Source: Steroidobacteraceae bacterium | Lineage (GTDB): Bacteria > Pseudomonadota > Gammaproteobacteria > Steroidobacterales > Steroidobacteraceae | Length of the DNA stretch: 64,000 nt | Reading direction: 5' to 3' | NCBI GenBank assembly: GCA_027531255.1 | Contig: JAPZRU010000006.1 | Location: forward strand, 62,001 to 126,000 | Shown: positions 44,775-52,817 of the stretch, in pieces | Layout: the number at the start of each line of letters is the position of its first letter | Position numbering within the stretch: position 1 is the first letter of the stretch | The notes under the pieces: generated by a model | Database searches by the model: none | What the model saw: only the letters and a program-made list of their open reading frames with translations | Told to the model about the DNA's origin: nothing | Program-made: the position numbers and the translations under genes

Positions 44775-44948
44775 ATGGGCTACTACCTGCTGTATCGAGA
44801 CCGTCAGAACTATTGGCGGTGGACCGCGTTCGCGACGAATGGTCGAAAGATCGCGGACTCCGGCGAGGGCTATGTGAATAAGGTCGATGCCGAGAACGGC
44901 ATCCGCTTGATAAAGGGGTCGCTGGCCTGGCCCACCCGTGAGAGCTAA
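44775..44948 (+). CDS. DUF1508 (YegP-like) small protein
   Basis: A 57-residue single-repeat YegP-type protein: YYLLYRDRQNYWRWTAFATN followed by GRKIADSGEGYVNKVDAENG. E. coli YegP has two such repeats; single-repeat versions are common. The fold is a small beta-sheet domain and its function is unknown. GAGGAAG lies just upstream of the ATG. It is divergent from the WYL regulator. Confidence 0.88.
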   Translation: MGYYLLYRDRQNYWRWTAFATNGRKIADSGEGYVNKVDAENGIRLIKGSLAWPTRES

Positions 44949-45000
44949 GCTCGCGACACACTGGAGTCTTCGGCGGACCGCGGGCGCAGCACTGCGCCCG

Positions 45001-45405
45001 CTAGTCCGCGCGCAAGCAGTCGCTCTCGGCGGCTGCCAGCAACGCCCGCTCGATCAAGGCCAGCGACCTCGTATCCGCCCACTGCTTCTCTTTCAGCCAC
45101 GCGCGCACTGAAGGCTCGAACAACGAGTCGAACTCGATCGTGTCCTCGTCGTTGAACCAGTCGGGCTTGCCGCCCACCACGATGCCATCCTCGATACCCA
45201 CGACCGACAGGCCATCAATTTCGGCCGGCAATTCATACTCGCCGCTGGTCGGATCCATGTAGTCGCTCGCCTCGGCAAGCCCCGCGTAGCCTCCGACGAA
45301 TAGCCGCCATCGCCGGCTGTCACCCCGCTGCAAATACATCTCCTCGGTCCAGGAGCTGACGGGCGACGCGCCGTCGCGGCGCGAGATCAGGGTCGGCTGC
45401 TTCAC
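45001..45405 (-). CDS. Hypothetical protein, 134 residues
   Basis: I do not recognise a family. It is a soluble, acidic protein with VSSWTEEMYLQRGDSRRWRL and ELPAEIDGLSVVGIEDGIVV, and a C-terminal helix LALIERALLAAAESD. Coding quality (normal composition, single open frame, ATG start) is fair. It is convergent with the DUF1508 gene and has no ACTGATCC element upstream. Confidence 0.6.
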   Translation of the reverse strand: MKQPTLISRRDGASPVSSWTEEMYLQRGDSRRWRLFVGGYAGLAEASDYMDPTSGEYELPAEIDGLSVVGIEDGIVVGGKPDWFNDEDTIEFDSLFEPSVRAWLKEKQWADTRSLALIERALLAAAESDCLRAD

Positions 45406-45624
45406 GGTCGCTCCGATGCCATCAAGGGTGCCGAATGCCGTGTAGCAGGCTTTCCTCTCAGCCTGCCGGTCCTCAGGCCAAGAGATCCTAGCCAGCGAAC
45501 CGCAGCCCGTCGCGACAGCGTTCGCCTATCCGTTCACTGGATCACGAAACGATCTCCGTGCCTCCGGCCCCGCGCCTCCTGACCCAGTTCGCAGTTCCAC
45601 TACGGGCTGGGCGAAGCTCAGGAT

Positions 45625-45636
45625 CTGATCCCGCGC
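45625..45636 (+). promoter_or_regulatory. TCTGATCCCGCG element upstream of the lipoprotein gene
   Basis: It begins 69 bases upstream of the ATG at 45694 and shares TGATCCCGCGC with 44713-44723, followed by CTCTCTC. Confidence 0.4.
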
Positions 45637-45693
45637 ACACGCACGCTCTCTCCCCAGGCGGCCACTCGGTCGCCGTCCCTCGGGAGAGAGTCC

Positions 45694-46506
45694 ATGCACA
45701 CGATGACGCGATGGTTGGCTATCGGCTTCCTCGGCCTGGCCACTGGCAGCCTTTCCGCCTGCGGCGGCGGCAGCTCGTCACCGGGCGGTCTGTCCGGCGT
45801 CACGCCCCCGCCACCCGCACCGGCACCCGCGCCGCCCTCGCCCGGCGGCATCTGGCGCGGCACCAACCCGGCGACGAACCTGCAGTTGCTCGGGCTCGTG
45901 ACCGAAACGGGCGAGTACCACTTCCTCCAGGAGGACGGGGTCCAGTACTTCGGGACCGTCGCGGTCGCGGCCAATGGCGCTGCGAGCGGCACCTTCACCG
46001 GGGTCGTCCCGTTCGGGTTCACGTTCCCCGACGGATCGCTGACCGGGACCGGCACGATCACGTCCGGCACGGTGACCGCGCGCAGCCGCCTGCAGCTGTC
46101 GACGAGCTTCTGGACCTCGCGGGGCACGACCACCACGAGTGCCTTCACGCTGAATTTCGATCCGCTCTACAACCGTCCGTCGTCGCTCGCGACGATCGCC
46201 GGCAACTACCGCGATCCCGACACCGGGGCGGTGATCAACGTGAACGGCAACGGGGTGATCTTCTCGCAGGACCCGCTGAGCGGCTGCGTGATCAACGGCA
46301 GCGTCGCGCTGATCAACGCCTCGTTCAACGCCTACCGGATCGAGTACCGCTTCAGTGGCTGCCGCGGCGCGGACGTCGCGCTGAACGGCACCACGGCGCG
46401 CGGCCTCGGCACGCTCGACAACACGGTCAGCCCGGAGCGCGCCGTGATCGGCGTCGTCAACGAGACCGCCGGCTACTCGCTGATCGGTGCCTACCCGAGG
46501 ACCTGA
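45694..46506 (+). CDS. Putative lipoprotein with beta-rich repeats
   Basis: A 270-residue lipoprotein. The signal peptide WLAIGFLGLATGSLSAC ends in a lipobox LSAC, followed by a Gly/Ser/Pro linker (GGGSSSPGG; PPPPAPAPAPPSP). The body is rich in Thr, Gly and Asn with short beta strands (TGTFTGVVPFG-like, TLNFDPLYNRPSSLATIAGN), suggesting a beta barrel or beta helix on the surface. The specific role is unknown. A GGGAGAGAG lies just before the ATG. Confidence 0.75.
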   Translation: MHTMTRWLAIGFLGLATGSLSACGGGSSSPGGLSGVTPPPPAPAPAPPSPGGIWRGTNPATNLQLLGLVTETGEYHFLQEDGVQYFGTVAVAANGAASGTFTGVVPFGFTFPDGSLTGTGTITSGTVTARSRLQLSTSFWTSRGTTTTSAFTLNFDPLYNRPSSLATIAGNYRDPDTGAVINVNGNGVIFSQDPLSGCVINGSVALINASFNAYRIEYRFSGCRGADVALNGTTARGLGTLDNTVSPERAVIGVVNETAGYSLIGAYPRT

Positions 46507-46659
46507 GCGTCACGGCGGGCCGGGACAGGGACGTCCCGGCTGGGCCTGTCGATCGATCCACCAGGCTCGCTCGGTCGGCGGCCCGTTCCGTGACCCAGTC
46601 CCGGCACCGACGGGGCTGGCCTCCGAGAATCTCCCCTTCGCCCTTCGAGGAGACAACGG

Positions 46660-46725
46660 ATGCGTTTCCTGATCCTGGCCGCGGCACTGGCGGCCGCGGC
46701 TCCCGCACCGGCCCAGCCCACTTGA
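46660..46725 (+). pseudogene. Orphan signal peptide: exported-protein gene truncated after its leader
   Basis: A 21-codon frame, MRFLILAAALAAAAPAPAQP plus Thr and TGA, is a perfect Sec signal peptide with an AxA-like cleavage site and a GAGGAG nine bases upstream, but with no mature protein. The sequence after the stop shows no coding signal. It probably marks where an exported-protein gene was cut, close to the degenerate tRNA-Pro copy at 46811. Confidence 0.5.
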
Positions 46726-46810
46726 CCTGCCGGGCGAGCTTCAGACCAGTTGAAAGCGGGCGCACCTCGAGACTGAACCGCTCGGGTTTCCCGGACCACT
46801 TCGACGGTTA

Positions 46811-46857
46811 GCGTTCGGGACGCAGGTTTCCCAGGTCGAGTCCCGTCATCACGACCA
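46811..46857 (+). repeat. Degenerate copy of the tRNA-Pro 3' half, possible old att site
   Basis: The 47 bases align with tRNA-Pro 29248-29295, including GCGTTCGGGACGCAGGT at the left and CGACCA at the right, with one gap and about ten mismatches. It is no longer a tRNA end. It may be the far boundary of an older island that began at the same tRNA. Confidence 0.5.
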
Positions 46858-46916
46858 CGTTCGCAACCCCTCGGCCAGCAAGCCAACGTTACGGGGCTGC
46901 CTACGGAGGGCGCTTC

Positions 46917-47243
46917 GTGTCCCGCATCCTGCTCCGTGCCGGCAGCGTGCTGTTCGCCTCGCTGGCGCTGTCGGCCTGCGCCACCACGGCCGATGCTCCG
47001 AGCCCCGCGCCGCTGCCGACGGCGTCGACGATCGCCCTCGCACCGGCAACGGCCGCCGTTCCCGGCGGAGCGCGAACGGCAACGGCAGGGGCCGCAGATG
47101 CGGATAGCATCGTCTGTCGCCGCGTCGAATTCCTGCGGAAGGACGAGGTCTGCAAGACCCAGCGCGAGTGGGACATGCAGCACGCCAGCAGGCTAGAGTC
47201 GCTGCGGCGATTGGGCTCGCCGCACACCGCGGGCTGCTGCTGA
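46917..47243 (+). CDS. Small lipoprotein, unknown function
   Basis: A 108-residue protein starting with GTG behind a GGAGGG. The signal peptide RILLRAGSVLFASLALSAC ends in a lipobox, followed by an Ala/Thr/Pro-rich linker and a charged C-terminal domain (SIVCRRVEFLRKDEVCKTQR; EWDMQHASRLESLRRLG) with two Cys. I do not recognise the family. It is the first intact gene right of the degenerate tRNA-Pro copy and is convergent with the D-amino-acid-dehydrogenase-like gene. Confidence 0.7.
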   Translation: MSRILLRAGSVLFASLALSACATTADAPSPAPLPTASTIALAPATAAVPGGARTATAGAADADSIVCRRVEFLRKDEVCKTQREWDMQHASRLESLRRLGSPHTAGCC

Positions 47244-47265
47244 GCGCAGTCGCCTACCTGTCGCT

Positions 47266-48405
47266 TCAGGCGGCGTTCCGGAACCGCGCCGGGTCGACCT
47301 GCCGCAGCGCGAGCCCCTCGCCCGCCACGTCGGCGGGCACGCCGTCGCCGAGCACCAGCGCCGCCGCGAGCCGGCCGAACGCCGGTGCGGTCTGGATGCC
47401 GTAGCCGCCGAGCCCCGCAGCCCAGAAGAACCCGGGCGCACCGGCGTCGAAGCCGCAGGCCGGCTCGCCATCCGGCGTGAACGTTCGTAACCCGGCCCAC
47501 GTGCTGCGCGGCTGGGGGATCGTCAGCGTCGTCGCCGTCTCGAGGCGGTCGATGCCGATGGCGACGTCGAGATCGTCGGCCAGCACGTCGTGCGGCCGGT
47601 CCGGATCGGCGTTCGCGGGCGAGCCGAGCAGCAGGCTGGCGTCGGGCTTGAAGTACCAGCTCTCGTCGGCCGCGATCACGGCGGGCCAGTGCGCGGTCTC
47701 GAGCCCGGCCGGCGGTTCGAACAGGAACGCGGAGCGGCGGCGCGGCTCGATGCCCAGCCGCGCGACTCCGGCCAGCGCGGCCACTTCGTCGGCCCAAGCG
47801 CCGGCGGCATTCACCACGTGCCGGGCAGTGAAGCGCCGGCCGTCGGCGAGCGCGAGCGTCCACTCGCCGCCGTGGCGCCCGAGTTCACGGAGCGCGGCGC
47901 CGTAGGCGAACTCGACGCCGGCCTGTCGGGCGCCGCGCACGAAACCCTGCAGCAGCCCGTCCACGTCGATGTCGAACGCACCGGCATCGAAGACGCCGAG
48001 CACCGACGCTTCGGGCCGCAACACCGACACGCGCGACCTTATCTCGTCGCCGGACAGCAGCAGGACCGGACTACCTTCCGCGACCAGCGTGCGGCTCAGG
48101 GTCTCGAGCGCCGCGCGATCCTCGTCGCGGCCGACGAGCAGCGTGCCGCGCAGGTGCAACAGCGGATGGCCGCAGAATCCCGACGGCGGTGCATCGAAGA
48201 ATGCGCGGCTCGCGCGCGTCAGGGCGCGGATCGCCGGCGGACCGTAGGCCTCCGTGTAGAGCGCCGCCGAGCGCCCGGTCGCGTGGTACCCGGCCGCCGA
48301 TTCCTGCTCGAGAACCAGCACGCGCGCGCGGGGCGCCGCATGCCACGCGATCGACGCGCCGACCATGCCCGCGCCCACGATCGCCACGTCGTACACGTCG
48401 TTCAT
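47266..48405 (-). CDS. DAO-family flavoprotein, D-arginine dehydrogenase-like
   Basis: A 379-residue FAD enzyme. The dinucleotide motif is YDVAIVGAGMVGASIAWHAA, followed by GYHATGRSAALYTEAYGPPA, a stretch typical of DauA-type D-amino acid dehydrogenases. The C-terminal FAD segment is FFWAAGLGGYGIQTAPAFGR. It would oxidise a D- or cyclic amino acid to the keto acid, passing electrons to the membrane. It lies 105 bases downstream of the symporter gene on the same strand and close to peptidase and D-glutamate genes. The exact substrate is unknown. Confidence 0.82.
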   Translation of the reverse strand: MNDVYDVAIVGAGMVGASIAWHAAPRARVLVLEQESAAGYHATGRSAALYTEAYGPPAIRALTRASRAFFDAPPSGFCGHPLLHLRGTLLVGRDEDRAALETLSRTLVAEGSPVLLLSGDEIRSRVSVLRPEASVLGVFDAGAFDIDVDGLLQGFVRGARQAGVEFAYGAALRELGRHGGEWTLALADGRRFTARHVVNAAGAWADEVAALAGVARLGIEPRRRSAFLFEPPAGLETAHWPAVIAADESWYFKPDASLLLGSPANADPDRPHDVLADDLDVAIGIDRLETATTLTIPQPRSTWAGLRTFTPDGEPACGFDAGAPGFFWAAGLGGYGIQTAPAFGRLAAALVLGDGVPADVAGEGLALRQVDPARFRNAA

Positions 48406-48510
48406 CGCGACTCCGCCCTTCCGTCCCGGGCGCGGTCAGCGTACTGCATTCCGCGCGGCCGAGGGCAGGACGCCGCCGCGACGCCTGGTACTCCGGCCCC
48501 GGTCGCGAGC

Positions 48511-49902
48511 CTAGGACCGTGCGGCGCGTGCGGCCCGCTGCGCGAGACGCCGGGCGATGATCCGATGACGCGCCGGCGTGAGCCCGAAGCGGATCGCGAG
48601 AATCGCGGCGACCAGGAACAGCAGGGCTGGCAGGTAGCCGTTCGCCGCCTTGAGCCCGAAGATCGCGGTGGCGTCGTTCTGCGCCGCTGCCGGATCGTAA
48701 CCCGCGATGCCCGTGATGAAGAACCCGATGGCCGGGCCGATCGCGGTCGTGAACTTGCGTATCACCATCCAGGCCGAGGTGAACTGGCCCGCGAGGTTGG
48801 CGCGGCTGCGCAGTTCCCCATGGTCGACGATGTCGCCGATCAACGCGTAGAGCGCGACGTCCCGCCCCGCCTGCAGCGTGTAGAGCGCCGCCATGTAGGC
48901 GATGTAGGCCGGCAGGATCCACTCTCCGGGCACGAGCAGGACGACGGAAGCGCCCCAGAGCACCAGCCCTCCGGTGCTGGCGAGCAGCAGCGTGCGCTTC
49001 GAAGTCCGCGCCAGCAGAAGCTGCCAGGGCTTGAGCGCCACGGTGCCGACCGCGACGGCCGTGATGAAGATCAGCGAGAACGACGCGCCGATGCCGAGGT
49101 AGGTGTCGAGAAAGATGAAGAACGTCGCGCTGCCGACGCCGATCGCGAGGTCGGAGAAGAACACGATCGCGAGGAACGCCTGGAGGGGCCTGTTGCCCTT
49201 GACGGCCTGCAGCGTCTCCTTGAGCCGGAAGCGCCGCGAGGCGGGTACGAACTCACCGCTCGGCACGCGGAAGCAGGCGTAGAGCACGCCGAGCGGGAAA
49301 GCGATCGCGACGACCCAGAACATGACTTGCAGGGCGTCGAAGGTCATCGCGGTGGACGGCAGGAACGGCAGCAGCGGGATGAGGCTGAGCAGGATCAGCC
49401 CGACGTTGGTCCAGACGCCTCGCGACAGGGCGAGCCGCGAGCGGTCCTCGTAGCTGCGCGCGAGTTCGGCGGACCACGCCGTGTACGGGATGTCGAAGAA
49501 CGTCCAGGAGAGGAAGAAGAAGAAGTAGCAGATCGAGAACTGCCAGATGTTCGCGCTCTCGCCCGGGACGTAGAGACCCCACGCCGAGAGGATCGCGAGC
49601 GGCGCGCTGGCGAGGAGCCACGGCTTCCGCGGCCCGAAGCGGCTGCGCGTACGATCCGACAGCACGCCGACGATCACGTCGGTGGCCCCGTCCGCGAGTC
49701 GCAGCAGCAGGAGTGCCAGCGAAACGGCCGTCAGGGCGAGGCCGTAGTCCTTCGTATAGAGCGCCGGCAGGATCGCGAGCGCGGGCGCCCTGAGCATCTC
49801 GAACGGCCCGGCGACCGCGCCGTAACCGATCACGGCCGAACGCGAGAGCGTCGGGCCGGTGCCCGGTGCGACGCTGGTCTGCTCTCCCGTCGGGCTGCTC
49901 AG
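48511..49902 (-). CDS. GPH (MelB-type) cation symporter, probable CTG start
   Basis: A 12-helix major facilitator transporter of the glycoside-pentoside-hexuronide:cation symporter family. Signatures include LADGATDVIVGVLSDRTRSR with FGPRKPWLLASAPLA, the family's cytoplasmic loop, and SWTFFDIPYTAWSAELARSY. No ATG, GTG or TTG is well placed. A CTG at 49902 lies six bases after GAGGAG and gives the expected 463 residues. A GTG at 49998 lies upstream of a predicted -10 (TATACT, 49979-49984) and would not be transcribed. Family substrates are usually sugars, but members near peptide genes may take other solutes. It is probably co-transcribed with the flavoprotein. Confidence 0.82.
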   Translation of the reverse strand: MSSPTGEQTSVAPGTGPTLSRSAVIGYGAVAGPFEMLRAPALAILPALYTKDYGLALTAVSLALLLLRLADGATDVIVGVLSDRTRSRFGPRKPWLLASAPLAILSAWGLYVPGESANIWQFSICYFFFFLSWTFFDIPYTAWSAELARSYEDRSRLALSRGVWTNVGLILLSLIPLLPFLPSTAMTFDALQVMFWVVAIAFPLGVLYACFRVPSGEFVPASRRFRLKETLQAVKGNRPLQAFLAIVFFSDLAIGVGSATFFIFLDTYLGIGASFSLIFITAVAVGTVALKPWQLLLARTSKRTLLLASTGGLVLWGASVVLLVPGEWILPAYIAYMAALYTLQAGRDVALYALIGDIVDHGELRSRANLAGQFTSAWMVIRKFTTAIGPAIGFFITGIAGYDPAAAQNDATAIFGLKAANGYLPALLFLVAAILAIRFGLTPARHRIIARRLAQRAARAARS

Positions 49903-50066
49903 GCTGCGCTCCTCACCGGGACTCGCCGCGGGCTCGCGGCTGCGGCGCGGAAGATTACCTGCCGTGCGTCTCGCGTACAGTATAGAGCGAGTCGACACAG
50001 CGTCGGCAAACGATCGCGAGCGAGCCGGCGTCGCCCGGTCCGCCCCGAGGCCAAGGAGCCGCTTCC

Positions 50067-51545
50067 ATGCGCATCTTTCTGGGTGGGCTGTTCCACGAAA
50101 CCAACGACTTCTCGCCGGTGCCGACCGGACGTGCGAGCTTCGAAGCCATGTCCTGGCGTCCGCGGCTGCAGCGCGACGTACCGCCCTCGGTGAACCTGCT
50201 CGGCTACGGCGGCGCCCTCGCGCGGGCGCGGGGACTCGGTCTCGACGTCGTCGCCGGGCCCTACGCGGCCGCCATCCCGTCGGCGCGCGCGGGTGCGCCC
50301 GTCTGGGCGGAACTGGTGGACGAGCTGCTCGGCGAACTGCGCGCCGCACTGCCCGTCGACGCGGTCTACCTGTTCCTGCACGGTGCCATGTCCACCGAGG
50401 GAGTCGACGACTGCGAGGGCGAGATCCTGGCGCGCGTGCGCGAACTGATCGGCCCGGACGTGCCGCTGGGGAGTTCGATGGATCTCCACGGCACCGTGAC
50501 GACGAAGATGCTGTCGAGCGCCGACTTCGTGGTCGCCTGCAAGGAGTATCCGCACGTCGACCTCGAGGCCGAGAGCGCGCGGGTCGTGGATCTGCTGCTG
50601 GCCCAGGCCAACGCCAGGATCAGGCCGGTGAGCGCGGCGGTGCGAGTGCCCATGCTGCTCATCGGGCCCACCACCTCCGGGCCGCTGCAGTCCTTCGTGA
50701 CGCGGCTGCGCGCCTGCGAATCCGGACCCGGGATGCTCTCCGCGTCCGCGTTCCACGGCTTCTTCGGCGCCGACCATCCCGACGCGGGCGCGGCGGTGGT
50801 CGTGACGACGGACGGCGACCCCGCCTTGGCGCGCCGCATCGCCATGGAACTCGCGCAGGACTTGGCGAATTCGGCCCTTGCGCAGGGAAACGTCGGCATG
50901 GACCTGCGGACGGCGCTCGAGGCCGCGGACGCGCATCCGGGCACCGTGATCCTGGCCGACCGCGCGGACAACAGCGGCGGCGGTGCGGGTGGCGACTCCA
51001 CCCTGGTGCTGGCCGAGTTGCTGCGCCGGAACGTTCGGAACGCCACGCTCGGCATGATGTGGGACCCGGTGGCGGCCGACTTCTGCGCGCTCGCCGGCGA
51101 GGGGTCGAGACTCAGGCTGCGCCTGGGCGGCAAGGTGGGTCCGATGTCCGGGCCGCCGCTCGACGTCGACGCCCACGTGCTGGCGGTGCGCGAGGACGTG
51201 CGCCAGGCCGCCTTCGGCCGCGGCGAGGCGAACATGCCGATCGGCCGGTCCGCGGCGGTCCGCGTGGGCGGCGTCGACGTGGTCATCGGCTCGATCCGCC
51301 ACCAGGTCTTCAGCCGGCACGTGTTCGAGGAACACGGCATCGAGCTCGCGAACAAGAAGCTCGTCGTCGTCAAGTCGACGCAGCACTTCTACGAGGCCTT
51401 CGCGCCGCTCGGCAAGGTGATCTACTGCGACGTCCCGGGGACCGTGACGAGCGATTTCTCCGCGCTGCCCTACGCGCGCCTGCCACGGCCGATGTGGCCG
51501 ATCGATCCGACGCCGCCCGTCCCGGCGTTCATCCACGGCGGCTGA
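50067..51545 (+). CDS. M81 metallopeptidase, MlrC (microcystinase C) family
   Basis: A 492-residue member of the MlrC family. In Sphingomonas MlrC cleaves linearised microcystin and the tetrapeptide, releasing Adda. The N-terminal motif IFLGGLFHETNDFSP and the zinc ligands are in place: Asp139 and His141 (SMDLHGTV) and His163 (KEYPHVDL). The glycine-rich DRADNSGGGAGGDST stretch is typical. An AAGGAG lies 10 bases before the ATG. It is divergent from the symporter-flavoprotein operon. Most family members are not microcystin enzymes, so a peptide with unusual linkage is the safe prediction. Confidence 0.87.
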   Translation: MRIFLGGLFHETNDFSPVPTGRASFEAMSWRPRLQRDVPPSVNLLGYGGALARARGLGLDVVAGPYAAAIPSARAGAPVWAELVDELLGELRAALPVDAVYLFLHGAMSTEGVDDCEGEILARVRELIGPDVPLGSSMDLHGTVTTKMLSSADFVVACKEYPHVDLEAESARVVDLLLAQANARIRPVSAAVRVPMLLIGPTTSGPLQSFVTRLRACESGPGMLSASAFHGFFGADHPDAGAAVVVTTDGDPALARRIAMELAQDLANSALAQGNVGMDLRTALEAADAHPGTVILADRADNSGGGAGGDSTLVLAELLRRNVRNATLGMMWDPVAADFCALAGEGSRLRLRLGGKVGPMSGPPLDVDAHVLAVREDVRQAAFGRGEANMPIGRSAAVRVGGVDVVIGSIRHQVFSRHVFEEHGIELANKKLVVVKSTQHFYEAFAPLGKVIYCDVPGTVTSDFSALPYARLPRPMWPIDPTPPVPAFIHGG

Positions 51546-51777
51546 TCGCGGGCGTGCCCGCGGCCGGCACGGCGGTCAGCGCCTGCGGCGCCGGGTGGCC
51601 TCGATCGGCATTTCGCTGGACGGCCGAGCGGCGCAGCTTCTCGTAGACCGTCCGCCCCCGAGCCGCGCCGCCTCTTGCCGCCACCGCGGCCCTTGGGCCT
51701 GGCCGACGTTGCCGGATGCGGCTCGCGTTCACGCGTCATGCGGACTCTGGCTGGGGCTTCGTGACGGTCGGAGCCGA

Positions 51778-52790
51778 TTACGGGGCGTGGCGAGGCGCTC
51801 CCCACGTCGCGCCCTGCGGATCCGGCCTGCGTGGCGCCGTAGGCCATCCGGCGTCCGGCGCCACGCAGGCCGTCGATCGGCGGAAGCTGTACTTCACGCC
51901 GACTTCCCAGGTGCGGAACCGCCGGTGTTGGCGATCACGTCGCCGCGGTGGAAATCCAGCAACTCCTCGTTGGCCAGGTTGAGGCCCGAACCGTAGACCC
52001 GCCACTTGCAGTCGTCGAACTTGCCGCGGAAGTTGTACTCGAGCCTGACCTCGGCGGTCGCGGCATCGCCGTAGAACGCGGCCACGTTGAAGTAGCCACG
52101 GTCGTCGGGCAGCACCGACTTCATGCCGAGTTCGTAGGCGAGGATCTTCTCGGGCTCGACCTCGTTCGCGACCGGCCCACCGCTCACGCTGTCGGACCGG
52201 GTCGAGAAGAACCCCGCCCGGTAGCCCGTGCCGACGGAGCCGTAGAACATCAGGCCCGCCCGCGGCGTGTAGTCGAGGCCGATGCGGCCAGTCGGATCGC
52301 CCTGGCTGCCGGACAGGTCGAAGGGATCGCCGTCGATCAGACCGTCGTCGCTGAAGCTGTTGCTGACGTCCTCGTCGTTCCACCGCAGACCGGCGTTGAG
52401 CCGCCACCGGTCCGTGAGGTTGTAGTTGAGGTCCGCGAAGACCGCGTACAGCAGCTGGAACTCCTGGCTGATCTGCTCGGCGAACTGCGGAGACTGGATG
52501 GACAGCCTGATGGGCGACGGGCGCGGATTGACGTCGATCAGCGAGGCGTCCTCGTAGTCGAGGTAGCCCGTGATCGAACGCCACGAGTAGCCGTTGGCCA
52601 GCGCGACCGCCTCGTTCTCCGACTCGAAGACCATCGTCGCGAGCACGGGCCCGAAGATCTCCTCGCGCGCGATCCGCATCTCCGGTCGGACCGAGGTGAA
52701 GACCGTCGGCAGCCCGTAGCAGCCCGCGCGACGACCTCGTGCGCGCGCTTCCTCGTGGAGCGAATCGCGAGTCGATGGTGCGGTGCTCAT
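51778..52790 (-). pseudogene. Chimeric remnant: aldehyde dehydrogenase segment joined to a TonB receptor barrel
   Basis: One frame starts MSTAPSTRDSLHEEARARGR, continues with an aldehyde dehydrogenase segment (GCYGLPTVFTSVRPEMRIAR; EEIFGPVLATMVFESENEAV), then switches at about residue 70 to the C-terminal barrel of a TonB-dependent receptor (DRWRLNAGLRWNDEDVS; YGSVGTGYRAGFFS; EPEKILAYELGMKS). A one-base loss near 51915 puts the final strand (TWEVGVKYSF) in another frame. No complete domain is left. It is the product of at least two deletions. The 232 bases to its left (51546-51777) show no gene. Confidence 0.8.
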
Positions 52791-52817
52791 GGCCGCTCCG
52801 GGCGGCTTGGAACGAGT

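Noticed and set aside
42556-46506. Considered as a phage defence system because of the WYL regulator
   Set aside because: No nuclease, helicase, reverse transcriptase, toxin or methylase was seen next to it; a WYL regulator alone is not enough.
49991-49998. GTCGACAC near the MlrC/symporter divergent promoters and GTCGAC at 59367, considered as shared operators with 54892
   Set aside because: The 6-base core is expected about twenty times by chance in a window of this composition, and the flanking arms do not match.
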